The notes beneath the pieces were generated by a model. That model worked only from the letters and a program-made list of their open reading frames with translations, was not told the DNA's origin and searched no databases. From an uncultured Planctomycetaceae bacterium (GTDB taxonomy: Bacteria > Planctomycetota > Planctomycetia > Planctomycetales > Planctomycetaceae), in assembly GCA_903858815.1 (NCBI GenBank), contig CAIOKE010000107.1:1-48776 (forward strand): a DNA stretch of 48,776 nucleotides. Reading direction: 5' to 3'. Below, in pieces: positions 16,446 through 25,129 of this stretch. Position numbers and translations under genes: made by a program. Numbering within the stretch: position 1 is the first letter of the stretch; each line of letters begins with the position of its first letter.

Positions 16446-18215
16446 TCAACCGTCCAGACGCCCCTCCACACTCCCGAATTCACGCTGACAGAATCGCTGC
16501 AGACAGTACAACAGCCCACCCCACACCAGCACACCCACAAAATCCAGCCACAGCAGGACCTCAGTATTGCCTCGCCAGCTCAACAAACGAGTCAAATGCC
16601 CCAGCCACACCAGCAACGGCGAAAAACAACACATCCACCAGCGACTTGACAGTACCGACAGATTGCCTCTCAGACGCACCAGCTCCAGCAACAGCGGTAG
16701 CACAGGCACCACAAAAATCACCCCTGCCGCCAGCAGACTTCTGCTCAAAGCCTGCAGCAGACTCACCGACCTCAACGACTGCCACACAGATAACCACTTC
16801 GCCACCTGCAGCAGCAGCCACAGCAGCAACAGCCCGCTCAACAGAAACAACACATGCCCCACACGCAGACCACTCCGATGCAGCGGATCCAGCACCAGTC
16901 GACACAGCCCCAGACTCAGATTCGAAATCATCAACAGCCATAACAGACGATCGGCTCCCGCCAGCTTCTGACTCAACAGCTCCCGATTGCTGATCGGTAT
17001 CAGCCACAACAGATCCTGTGTTTTCTGCTGACGCTCTGAAACCAGAGACTCACAGGCACATACCAGCACCATCAGCACCGACAACAGCCCGAATGCGATC
17101 TGCATCGACGGCAGACTGGCTGCAAATTCCATCGGCGCCAGTTGCTGCCGCAGCCACAGAACCCCTGCCACCACCGTCACCGAATACATCAGGTGCGGAA
17201 AAAGTCGAGCCTGCGGGTTGCGATTCAGCTCCCGCCATCGCACCGGATCCCGCTCCGGCAACTCACGCGACTCCCGCTGCTCCCGCTGCTCACCTGTCAC
17301 AACACGGCCCGCTGCCGTTCCCACTCGCAGACGACTACGCAGCCCGGACCATGTTCTCTTCAGCCACTTACGAGGCTCCTGCACAGACTGCGGATTCAGC
17401 AGCGCACGACCCGGAAAATACCCCACTCCGGCACCAGCCACAAACACCATCGCCGCTGCCAGCAGTAACGGAAAAGTACACGACAACACAAACTCCGACA
17501 GCCCCTCTCCCGTCAACATCACCCGCTGACCACTCACCAGATGCACAAACGGCAGGATCCGCAGGACAGACGATGTGCCCGCAAACAAAATCCACTGCGG
17601 CAGCACGTGCAGATCATCAAGAATCCCCGGAATCGCCAGCAGACACATCCAGAGAAACCAGTTCGCACCCAGAGCAATTGCTGCAGAACTGATCAGCGCT
17701 GAACACATCACTGCCGAAGCCGCCAGCTGCACACCAACAACCAGCAACAACAGCCATGCCGCCAGCAACCCCTCCACATCACAGCCACCCAGTGCATAGC
17801 AGGCCGCCGTCAGTGGAAAACAACCCAGTGCCGGCCACAGCGACAGCACCAGCACCGCAGCAGATTTCTGCCGCACAAACTGCCCCGGCGTCACTCGAGT
17901 CAACAACAGTTGTGACAGCGCCTGCCGCTCACGCTCCCCGGATATGGAACCGGCCCCCGCAACCGATGCCCCCACAGCCACCACAACGCAACCCGCATAC
18001 AGCAGCCCCGACAACGTCCAGCCACCGCGCAGATTCATCGCCCGCAGAGCCCCTGCAGCCGGGGCAGACTCTGATAGCCAAAGCAGCAGAAAAATCACCG
18101 ACAGCAGAACAGTAACCAGACGCACTCCGGCACTCAATCGCCCCGCACGCAGCCCCCGCAGCTCCGCCGCAAGAATCGGAAATCCGGAGCTGTACGAACC
18201 CCAGTGTTGCAGCAT
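16446..18215 (-). CDS. ABC-2 type permease, internally duplicated (paralogue 1)
   Basis: A 589-aa inner-membrane protein related to the following gene. The first half contains SGERERQALSQLLLTRVTPG and the second SERQQKTQDLLWLIPISNRE, the same signature at equivalent places, each flanked by hydrophobic helices. A basic, Arg-rich linker (about 285-330) separates the halves. The ATG at 18215 is chosen because the shared N-terminal pattern (a short segment, then an amphipathic helix of Leu/Arg) begins there; an upstream start at 18251 would add 12 Gly/Arg/Cys-rich residues. No ATPase gene is nearby. Likely forms a dimeric or heteromeric exporter or membrane complex with its neighbour (inference). 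Confidence 0.82.
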   Translation of the reverse strand: MLQHWGSYSSGFPILAAELRGLRAGRLSAGVRLVTVLLSVIFLLLWLSESAPAAGALRAMNLRGGWTLSGLLYAGCVVVAVGASVAGAGSISGERERQALSQLLLTRVTPGQFVRQKSAAVLVLSLWPALGCFPLTAACYALGGCDVEGLLAAWLLLLVVGVQLAASAVMCSALISSAAIALGANWFLWMCLLAIPGILDDLHVLPQWILFAGTSSVLRILPFVHLVSGQRVMLTGEGLSEFVLSCTFPLLLAAAMVFVAGAGVGYFPGRALLNPQSVQEPRKWLKRTWSGLRSRLRVGTAAGRVVTGEQREQRESRELPERDPVRWRELNRNPQARLFPHLMYSVTVVAGVLWLRQQLAPMEFAASLPSMQIAFGLLSVLMVLVCACESLVSERQQKTQDLLWLIPISNRELLSQKLAGADRLLWLLMISNLSLGLCRLVLDPLHRSGLRVGHVLFLLSGLLLLWLLLQVAKWLSVWQSLRSVSLLQALSRSLLAAGVIFVVPVLPLLLELVRLRGNLSVLSSRWWMCCFSPLLVWLGHLTRLLSWRGNTEVLLWLDFVGVLVWGGLLYCLQRFCQREFGSVEGRLDG

Positions 18216-18300
18216 GCACAAGCCCCCACCGCGCACACCCCGCACACACACCGTCCATTGTCACAGGATAGCCCACAATCCTGCTGACTCAGACAACAGC

Positions 18301-18327
18301 GGACAGCCGCGCTGAACACGGCTGCCC
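18301..18327 (-). other. Hairpin after the ThuA/dehydrogenase gene
   Basis: GGACAGCCG and CGGCTGCCC form a stem of six perfect inner pairs plus outer G-C pairs around a 9-base loop. No T-run follows on the minus strand. Possible weak terminator between the cytochrome gene and permease paralogue 1. Confidence 0.35.
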
Positions 18328-18356
18328 GCTGCAGACAAATCAGACACACGCAACCG

Positions 18357-21300
18357 TCAGTTACGCTCCACCGTAATCGCCATGATGATCGGCGCCGTGT
18401 TGTCCGGACCCTTCACCAGATCAATCTTCTCGATCACATCACGACGACCAGGTGTCACCGTCAGACGACGTATCTGCTGACCACCCAGCATATACGCAAA
18501 TTCTGAACCCGGCACATCCACACGCCGAATGTAGTCCGCAAAATGGACTCCGTTCAACAGCTTAATCTCTTCCTGCTCTCCACCCTTGTAATGCACACGA
18601 ATAATCAGAGACACGGTCTTCTCCTGATCAAACGGGTAGCTCCAGCCACCCACTCCACTCAGCAGATGGATCGCCTTTGCATCCGAATTAAGAGGTAGTG
18701 TCACCGATTTGGGCATCTTCGGCGGCAACGGCCCGAATGGACCATGCAGCAGGATGATGTTCGGTACGGACTTGCCGCGAGGATCCGTCAGCAGAAATGG
18801 AACATCCCGGAAGATCTTCGGAGCCCAGTCGCCGAATACCATCCGGTCAGGACCGTTGTCGTCGTTACTGAACAGACCCTTCGTACTGACGGCCGTCGCA
18901 TAACGATCCAGCGACACTGGCAGAAACTTCCCCTTATCCGTCAGAAACTCCAGCAGATTCTTCAGCTCATCGCCATTCATCTGCTTCTCGAAACCTTCCG
19001 GCATCAGCGATTTACGAGATCGCACCAGTTCCTCAATGTCCTCGCGAGCAATCTGGTTTTCTCGCCCCTCGGCATCGATCAGAGTAATGGCTGTTCGTGA
19101 TTCACCCGACATCATCCCGTTCAGCACAACACCGTCAGTCTTCACCACTGTATAGATGCGGAAATTACCCTCCACACTGCGACTGGGATCGATGATGTGT
19201 GTCAGCAGCTCGTGCTTCGGATGCACCGCCATACCGGTCAGATTCGGACCAATTGCCTTGCCCTCTGAACCATGCATGTGACACTTCGAGCAGTGCTTCA
19301 CATACATCGCCTTGCCCGCTTTCACATCTCCCTGCTCTTCACACAACGACAGCAGCGACTGCAGCACCTTATCACGATCAGCGTCCGGCAATCCGCCCCC
19401 CGCCGCCATCAGCTTCTCGGCCACCGCTCGGATACCTCGATCCGGATGAGCCCGCAGTGCCTGCTTCTGATCCAGAGTCAGCTCACCCAGATCCATCGCA
19501 CCCGATTCAAACGCCTGCAGCATGGCTGTCGTTGTCGCCGGACGTGACAACAGTACTCGCACAACCGCAGACTTGGCCTGCGGAGTCAGCACAGTGCCAC
19601 GCTCAATCAGTGCTTTCCCCAGATCATCCGCAGTACTGAGCGCCGCCGCATCAATCAGACCAACCGCCAACTCAGGGGCCGCAGTCGGAGTAATCGCGGA
19701 CAGCACAGCATTCAGAATCTCTGCATTCTCTGACTGAAAACTGACCGCCTCACGCGCCGCATTCACTCGCGCCTCGGTCGCAGCAGCATTGTCCGCCACC
19801 ACCTTCAGCAACGATTCAATGATCTCCTTCGCATAAGCATCCAGCGCCTTCGAACCGCACAGGTTCGCCAACTGCAGCAGCTTACCGCGAGCCCCGGCAG
19901 GAACCCGCTCCAGCAGCCCTGTCAAAGATGCCTCCAGCTCCTTCGTCGCCACGATCCTGTGATCCTTCGGCCAGCCATCCGCCAGTCCGCGAATCACAAC
20001 TTCCAGCAGCGCCGGGTCGGCCATCTTCAGGCCACCCAGCAGCTCCTGCATTTCAGCCACCGCTGGACGCCCGCGAGCAATGTGCTCGGCAACAATCGCA
20101 GCTGTACGCATCCCCGGACCGGACAACGGAGCCCCGGCCGGCGACTCGTCAGCAGCCAACGCCCGGAAAAACGGTACGGCCTGCACCGCCGCCGCACACG
20201 TCACCGCATCACTCTCCCACAAATCGGCATTCGGACGACGCACTGCTGCAGCCACCAGACGGCCCGCCTCTGCACTCACCGGCATCTCCGCCAGTGATAA
20301 GATGCCCTGCAATCGCACCTGCGAATCCGCATCGCCGGTCAGACCGCCAGCCTGCAACAACTGCTGCTGACCCGCCGGAAACTGCGACAGAACCGCCACG
20401 GCATTCCGACGCACTCCCGCCGACTGATGCTGCAGCGCCGATACCGCCGCAGACAACCAACCCGCTCCGTCCGGCTGCACAGCCTGCAATGTCCACAATG
20501 CATGAATCGCCCCCGCATTCAGGCCAATCTCGTCCACACCGGGATCCGACACCAGCTTCACAAGATGCGGTACCGCATCAACCGCAGCTCGCTCCACCAG
20601 CAGACGCTGAGCCTGCAGTCGCCAGTTCATCGAAGGATGACGCAGAACGGCTGTCAAACCCGCAGAATCCAGTGCTGTCAGAGACTGCCAGTCGTGCAGC
20701 TGATCCTGCACGTCCGCACCCGCGGATGCCGTCGGCACCACGCGATAAATACGACCATGCTTCTTGTCCCGCAGATCACTCTCGTACGCGTTACCACGTC
20801 CCGTTTTGAAACCCTGCGGAGTCGGGTTGTGCTGGATGATGTAGTTGTACCAGTCAATCACCCACACAGCACCATCCGGACCAATCTCCGCCATAATCGG
20901 AGATGCCCACTCGTCATCACTGGCCAGCAGATTGTTCGGACTGGTCGACTTCCACCCCGACCCATCACGCCGCAGCAGAAATGTCCCCACCAGATGCCCG
21001 GTTGGCTCACAGACAAATGCTGTCCGGTTCCACCACTGCTGCGGAAATGTTCGTGCGGTGTACAGCGCATGACCGGCACCCGCCGTGTAACCGCCGAACT
21101 GGTCCACCTGCCGCACATTCTCCGTGATCGCCCGAAACAGATGCGTATCGGCAATCGTCCCGATGTCCGAAGGAGCCCAGCCCCGGACCTTCTCGTAATA
21201 ACGATTCGCGATCGACATGAACGTGCTGGGATTGTGATTCGCCGTCGAACCAAAAATCAAACCCTCCTCACTGATGCCCAGACCCCACGTGTTGTTGTTC

Positions 21301-22769
21301 GTCGAACGCACAAACTCAAGCTCGGTGACTTCCGGAGGATCCGTGTTTGACAATCGAAATCGCCAGAAACCCTGACGGAACGAATCTGCCGACTTCCGCG
21401 CACCGTCCGCACCGTACTGCGGACTGCTGTCGTTGTAGCCCTGCATCGACCAGATCCAGTTGTCCAGACCGTAGCGGAAATTGCTGACGCCCCCATGAGT
21501 ATCCCCGGCACCCCAGCCTGTAATCAGTACCTTCCGCAGATCCGCCTTGTCGTCCCCGTCCGTATCCTTCAGGTAGATCGTTTCTGTGGCATTCTGCACC
21601 ACCGCACCACCACGATAAATCATGATGGCCGTCGGAATCGACAGCCCCTCCGCAAACACCGTAAACCTGTCCGCAACATGATCACCGTTCGTGTCTTCAC
21701 AGATGCGAATCCGGTCGCGGTTCTGCCCCAGCTCATTCGGATAGTCCACAGTCTCACAAATCCACAGCCGACCACGCTCATCCCAGTTCATCGAGATCGG
21801 CTTGGCAAGGAAACTGCGTTCGTCAGCGTACAGTCGCAGCGCCATGCCCTGCGGCATCACGTAGTGCTTCATGGACTCTTCAACCGACAGCGGCAGCTGC
21901 ATGGTTGTTCGCGGAGCACCCTGGACACCCCACTGACGCCCCGGAGTATAGTTGGGGATCTTCGGACCCACATCCACATACTCAAACGCCGCCACATCCC
22001 GCCGCGGCTCAGTCATGGCCGGCACGGACCATGCATCACGATCCACAAAGGCCGGTACTGAACTGAGATCTGCACCACAGGCCCAGCGAATGCCACGCTC
22101 CACCAGATTCGAAAACCCGGCATGCGTCCATGTCCGCTGGTCGTGACCCCACGCCGTGTAAAACACGCGACCCTTGTCATGAGTTCGAGTCCACGTCCAC
22201 GGTTCACGGTCTCGCCCCTCCGCCTGCTCGCCCTCAAGACGATACTCCAGCACCTCCCGATTCTGCTCGTTATGCAGATGATGGATGTAAGTCTCGTCCC
22301 AGCTGGTGAATCCACCGAACCCACGCATGATCGGGTGCTGCGGAGCCGCAATCTGCGTCCCGAAGACCTGCCCACCATGACGCTGAAACTGAGCCCCCAT
22401 CAGCTGCACCATCTGCGGATTGTTACGCCAGCAGAACGTGGCACAGTGCAGCGGGATAAAGCCTTTGCCCGCCGATACAAAATTCAGCACAGCCTGCGCC
22501 TGAGCATCCTCAATGCGATCAATATTCGCATACAACACCAGACCATCAAACTGCTGCAGAACCTCAGGCGTCAGATCCTCCATGCGGTCCGTGTACTTCA
22601 TCCGGATACCCCGCGTTTCCAGCACAGGAGCCAGCTCCTGGAAACGCTCGGCCGGACGATGATGGCCGTTGTCACCCATGAATAACAGTTGCAGATCCTT
22701 CGCGTCCGCTGTCACCAGTGATGAACAGCACAGACACAGCACCAGCAGCACTCGATAATATGTCCGCAT
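18357..22769 (-). CDS. ThuA / PVC-type dehydrogenase / heme-binding multidomain protein
   Basis: A 1470-aa secreted protein with a signal peptide (RVLLVLCLCCSSLV). Domains in order: ThuA-like (about 25-255; LLFMGDNGHHRP start, ending near TAWGHDQRTW); a PVC-type membrane-bound dehydrogenase beta-propeller (about 300-660) with Ca-binding-like loops DTNGDHVADRF and DTDGDDKADL; HEAT-like helical repeats (about 680-1130); a cytochrome c-like Pirellula/Verrucomicrobium heme-binding domain with CSKCH near 1160; and an unassigned C-terminal beta-rich domain (about 1280-1470). Such proteins are thought to oxidise sugars or related compounds in the periplasm, with electrons passing to the heme. The ATG at 22769 is preferred to a GTG immediately before it. 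The substrate is unknown. Confidence 0.9.
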   Translation of the reverse strand: MRTYYRVLLVLCLCCSSLVTADAKDLQLLFMGDNGHHRPAERFQELAPVLETRGIRMKYTDRMEDLTPEVLQQFDGLVLYANIDRIEDAQAQAVLNFVSAGKGFIPLHCATFCWRNNPQMVQLMGAQFQRHGGQVFGTQIAAPQHPIMRGFGGFTSWDETYIHHLHNEQNREVLEYRLEGEQAEGRDREPWTWTRTHDKGRVFYTAWGHDQRTWTHAGFSNLVERGIRWACGADLSSVPAFVDRDAWSVPAMTEPRRDVAAFEYVDVGPKIPNYTPGRQWGVQGAPRTTMQLPLSVEESMKHYVMPQGMALRLYADERSFLAKPISMNWDERGRLWICETVDYPNELGQNRDRIRICEDTNGDHVADRFTVFAEGLSIPTAIMIYRGGAVVQNATETIYLKDTDGDDKADLRKVLITGWGAGDTHGGVSNFRYGLDNWIWSMQGYNDSSPQYGADGARKSADSFRQGFWRFRLSNTDPPEVTELEFVRSTNNNTWGLGISEEGLIFGSTANHNPSTFMSIANRYYEKVRGWAPSDIGTIADTHLFRAITENVRQVDQFGGYTAGAGHALYTARTFPQQWWNRTAFVCEPTGHLVGTFLLRRDGSGWKSTSPNNLLASDDEWASPIMAEIGPDGAVWVIDWYNYIIQHNPTPQGFKTGRGNAYESDLRDKKHGRIYRVVPTASAGADVQDQLHDWQSLTALDSAGLTAVLRHPSMNWRLQAQRLLVERAAVDAVPHLVKLVSDPGVDEIGLNAGAIHALWTLQAVQPDGAGWLSAAVSALQHQSAGVRRNAVAVLSQFPAGQQQLLQAGGLTGDADSQVRLQGILSLAEMPVSAEAGRLVAAAVRRPNADLWESDAVTCAAAVQAVPFFRALAADESPAGAPLSGPGMRTAAIVAEHIARGRPAVAEMQELLGGLKMADPALLEVVIRGLADGWPKDHRIVATKELEASLTGLLERVPAGARGKLLQLANLCGSKALDAYAKEIIESLLKVVADNAAATEARVNAAREAVSFQSENAEILNAVLSAITPTAAPELAVGLIDAAALSTADDLGKALIERGTVLTPQAKSAVVRVLLSRPATTTAMLQAFESGAMDLGELTLDQKQALRAHPDRGIRAVAEKLMAAGGGLPDADRDKVLQSLLSLCEEQGDVKAGKAMYVKHCSKCHMHGSEGKAIGPNLTGMAVHPKHELLTHIIDPSRSVEGNFRIYTVVKTDGVVLNGMMSGESRTAITLIDAEGRENQIAREDIEELVRSRKSLMPEGFEKQMNGDELKNLLEFLTDKGKFLPVSLDRYATAVSTKGLFSNDDNGPDRMVFGDWAPKIFRDVPFLLTDPRGKSVPNIILLHGPFGPLPPKMPKSVTLPLNSDAKAIHLLSGVGGWSYPFDQEKTVSLIIRVHYKGGEQEEIKLLNGVHFADYIRRVDVPGSEFAYMLGGQQIRRLTVTPGRRDVIEKIDLVKGPDNTAPIIMAITVERN

Positions 22770-23002
22770 CACAATCCGATTCCGTCACTGAAAAAACACT
22801 GTGGGATACAACTGAGAACAGCTGCCGACCAGATCCGCAGAATTGCTGTGTGCAGCAACAACCCGCAACCTTCCGCAGAATCACAGAATAGCGAAATCAG
22901 GGCAAAAATCCCGCAAACCAGCGGGCTCTGAAACAAATCAGGGCGGATTTTACGGTTCACCCGAAAAATCGCTCAGATCGTTCGTACCCTGAACACCAGC
23001 CC
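22770..23002. other. Non-coding stretch upstream of the ThuA gene
   Basis: I see no gene, RNA or strong promoter here. Together with the repeat that follows it makes a non-coding interval of over 600 bases before aroH. Confidence 0.5.
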
Positions 23003-23255
23003 GACAAGACGCTAAGGACAGAAAACGTAGACTGGGCATTCCTGCCCGGCCTCCCCCCTTGAAAACCAAAGTATTTTCATTAGTAATGCGGTGCTGAAGC
23101 TCGGGCTACCCATTTTTGTCCTCGGCGTCAGACAAGACGCGAGGGACAGAAAACGTAGACCGGGCATTCCTGCCCGGCCCCCCCTTGAAAACCAAAGTGT
23201 TCTCATCAGTAATGCGGTGCTGACGCTCGGGCTACCTTGTTGTCTTCTGCGTCAG
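23003..23255. repeat. Tandemly duplicated ~128-bp element with hairpin
   Basis: Two copies start at 23003 and 23131 (GACAAGACGC then AAAACGTAGAC), with a period of 128 bases and a few differences. Each contains GGGCA-TTCC-TGCCC; in copy 2 the stem is perfect over 7 bp (CCGGGCA/TGCCCGG). Each copy also has an AATGCGGTGCTGA and GCTCGGGCTACC segment. This resembles short dispersed repeats common in planctomycete genomes (recalled, not searched). No transposase is present. The second copy degrades after about 23255. Confidence 0.85.
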
Positions 23256-23395
23256 GCCACAGCAGCCTACGCCCCCCTCCGGCACAAACAGGCAGCCCCA
23301 GCATTCCTGCGCAGCCTGAACCATCTGAAACACAAGCATTTTCAATGCTGGAAACCCGTTTTCACACTCCCGGCCGACCCGTGCGCCCGCTTTCA

Positions 23396-23767
23396 CTACT
23401 GCGCACTTTTCAGGTCCGGACGCAGTCGCTGAGCATCCCGCAGATACACATGCTCAATGTCACGCGGGGAAACTTCCGTATTCACATGCAGCAGAATTCG
23501 CAGACAACGCGGCATGGCACCCGGAACCGGAATTTCCTGAGCACACAGCAGCGGCACAAAACTCATCCCGATCGCCCGCGCCGCCTCGGCCGGAAATGCC
23601 GATGTCAGATCATGAGTCGTAGTGAAAACCGCAGAAATCACATCGTCAAAACACGTGATCTGGTTCCGCTGCAGAATCTCCTCCATCAGCTCCCGCGCCG
23701 CCGCGCGGATCTGATCCGGAGTATCTTCATCCACTGTGATCGCACCACGTATCCCGCGCACACCCAT
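23396..23767 (-). CDS. aroH: Chorismate mutase, AroH type
   Basis: A 123-aa enzyme that converts chorismate to prephenate in Phe/Tyr synthesis. It is of the small trimeric Bacillus subtilis AroH class, not the AroQ class. By position against B. subtilis AroH, the catalytic residues are conserved: Arg7 in VRGIRGA, Arg after FPAEAA, Glu in CAQEIPV, Arg in RCLRILL, Tyr in EHVYLRD and Arg in LRPDL. The start at 23767 aligns exactly with the family start and has GGTGGAG seven bases upstream; a longer frame to 23848 adds 27 non-family residues. It stands alone, divergent from the methyltransferase gene, with no other shikimate genes nearby. Confidence 0.95.
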   Translation of the reverse strand: MGVRGIRGAITVDEDTPDQIRAAARELMEEILQRNQITCFDDVISAVFTTTHDLTSAFPAEAARAIGMSFVPLLCAQEIPVPGAMPRCLRILLHVNTEVSPRDIEHVYLRDAQRLRPDLKSAQ

Positions 23768-23987
23768 CTGCTGCTCCACCTGCTGGTAACCAAGTCCACT
23801 GACCCCAATTCTGATGAATCCCCGCCACATCGCAAGTGCGAATTTCACTGCTCCGCCAAACTCAGACGAAAACCCTGAATTCCGACAAATCCCCCAGCAG
23901 GACCCACACTCCGCTTGCCAGTCCTCCCACCCTCAGATGAGAATTCCCAGCCAGCGATCGCACTCCGGAATTCAACAGATAACCCAC

Positions 23988-24956
23988 ATGACGGCCCAGG
24001 AACAGACCCAGCACAGCAACCCACAACCGGCTCAGTGGTACGCACCGGGTACCACTCAGCCGCTCACACCCAACGCTGATGCCTCCGCACTCTGCTCACC
24101 CGATGGCACTGTCGTCGCCCCCATTCAGAATGGCATTCCACGCTTCGTCAGCGATCAACACCTCGACAGCTTCGGATTTCAATGGACACACTTCGACGTC
24201 GCTCACGAAGCAGAAGATCAACAGACCTTTCTCGCCAAAACCGGCGTCACACCCCAGTCTCTCCGCAACCTCCATGTCCTTGATGCCGGCTGCGGTGGCG
24301 GTCGCTATGCATTGCTCTGCGGCTCCGCTGGCGCTCAGGTCACCGCCGCAGATCACTCCCGCGCCGTCGATAAAGCCGCCACTCTCTGCCAGCAGCTGCC
24401 CAATGTGCGCTTCCTTCAGGCAGACCTGAAACAACTGCCACTGCTGCCGGAATCCTTTGACTTTGTATTCTCCATCGGCGTCATGCACCACGATGCCCAG
24501 ACTCAGGCCGTCTTTCAGGCCGTCGCAAAACTGGTCCGACCCGGCGGACGATTGTCCGTCTGGCTGTATCGACGCAACCAGTGGTGGCAGGAACTGATCA
24601 ACTCTACACTCAGAGCCTGCACCACCAGACTGCCCGCCGGAATCCTCCTGCCACTCTGCCACCTCGGCGCACTCCTCGGCGGAATCCCCGTCATCAATCG
24701 CACACTCAATAAGATCGTCTGCTTCAGTGCCCACCCCTGCTACCAGAATCGCGTCTGCGATACGTGGGACTGGTGGGCACCCCAATACCAGCATCATCAC
24801 ACCACTCAGGAACTCACTCACTGGTTCACCACCGCCGGATTCACCGATATCAAAGAACTGCCTCCGGAAAAAAACGGTCACTGGTACCGACGACTCTGGC
24901 AGTGGAATCTGCTGCCCGGCAGCGGAGTCAATGTGACCGGGATCCGCCGAATCTGA
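23988..24956 (+). CDS. Class I SAM-dependent methyltransferase
   Basis: A 322-aa methyltransferase of the UbiE/Methyltransf_11 type. Motif I is VLDAGCGGGRYALL (D99-G105), the acidic strand-2 end is AADHS, and motif IV/post-I is FDFVFSIGVMHHD. The N-terminal 90 residues (SPDGTVVAPIQNGIPRFV) resemble the Trm112-like lead-in often found in bacterial methyltransferases, but with too few Cys for zinc binding. The C-terminal part (VCDTWDWWAPQYQHHHT, ELTHWF) is typical of planctomycete members whose substrate is unknown. It starts at the ATG at 23988, 220 bases from the divergent aroH start. No pathway context. Confidence 0.85.
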   Translation: MTAQEQTQHSNPQPAQWYAPGTTQPLTPNADASALCSPDGTVVAPIQNGIPRFVSDQHLDSFGFQWTHFDVAHEAEDQQTFLAKTGVTPQSLRNLHVLDAGCGGGRYALLCGSAGAQVTAADHSRAVDKAATLCQQLPNVRFLQADLKQLPLLPESFDFVFSIGVMHHDAQTQAVFQAVAKLVRPGGRLSVWLYRRNQWWQELINSTLRACTTRLPAGILLPLCHLGALLGGIPVINRTLNKIVCFSAHPCYQNRVCDTWDWWAPQYQHHHTTQELTHWFTTAGFTDIKELPPEKNGHWYRRLWQWNLLPGSGVNVTGIRRI

Positions 24957-25129
24957 CAGAAGCTCCTCGCCAGCCAGCCAGCAGACAGTGCACAACCGCC
25001 CGCCCCTGTGATACACTCCGGGCTCGGCACAAGGCAGCTCTCACCTGCTGTTCCCCAACCCGGTCACTTCCTGCTCTGCCACACCGTCTGTCAATCTTTC
25101 CTCAGACCTGCAACACAGCGAGCCTACTC

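Noticed and set aside
17018-17692. 224-codon plus-strand frame over permease paralogue 1
   Set aside because: Pro/Ala/Ser-rich shadow of a real membrane protein on the other strand, with no start signal.
14553-18215. A complete ABC transporter operon
   Set aside because: Both genes are permeases; I searched the window by eye for Walker A/LSGGQ proteins and found none nearby.
19928-20809. 293-codon plus-strand frame over the ThuA/dehydrogenase gene
   Set aside because: Antisense to a complete multidomain protein; composition is Pro/Ser/Arg-rich with no motif.
23012-23206. 64-codon minus-strand frame in the duplicated element
   Set aside because: It is the translation of the repeat (the sequence SRGG/ECPVYVFCP repeats itself) and has no gene features.
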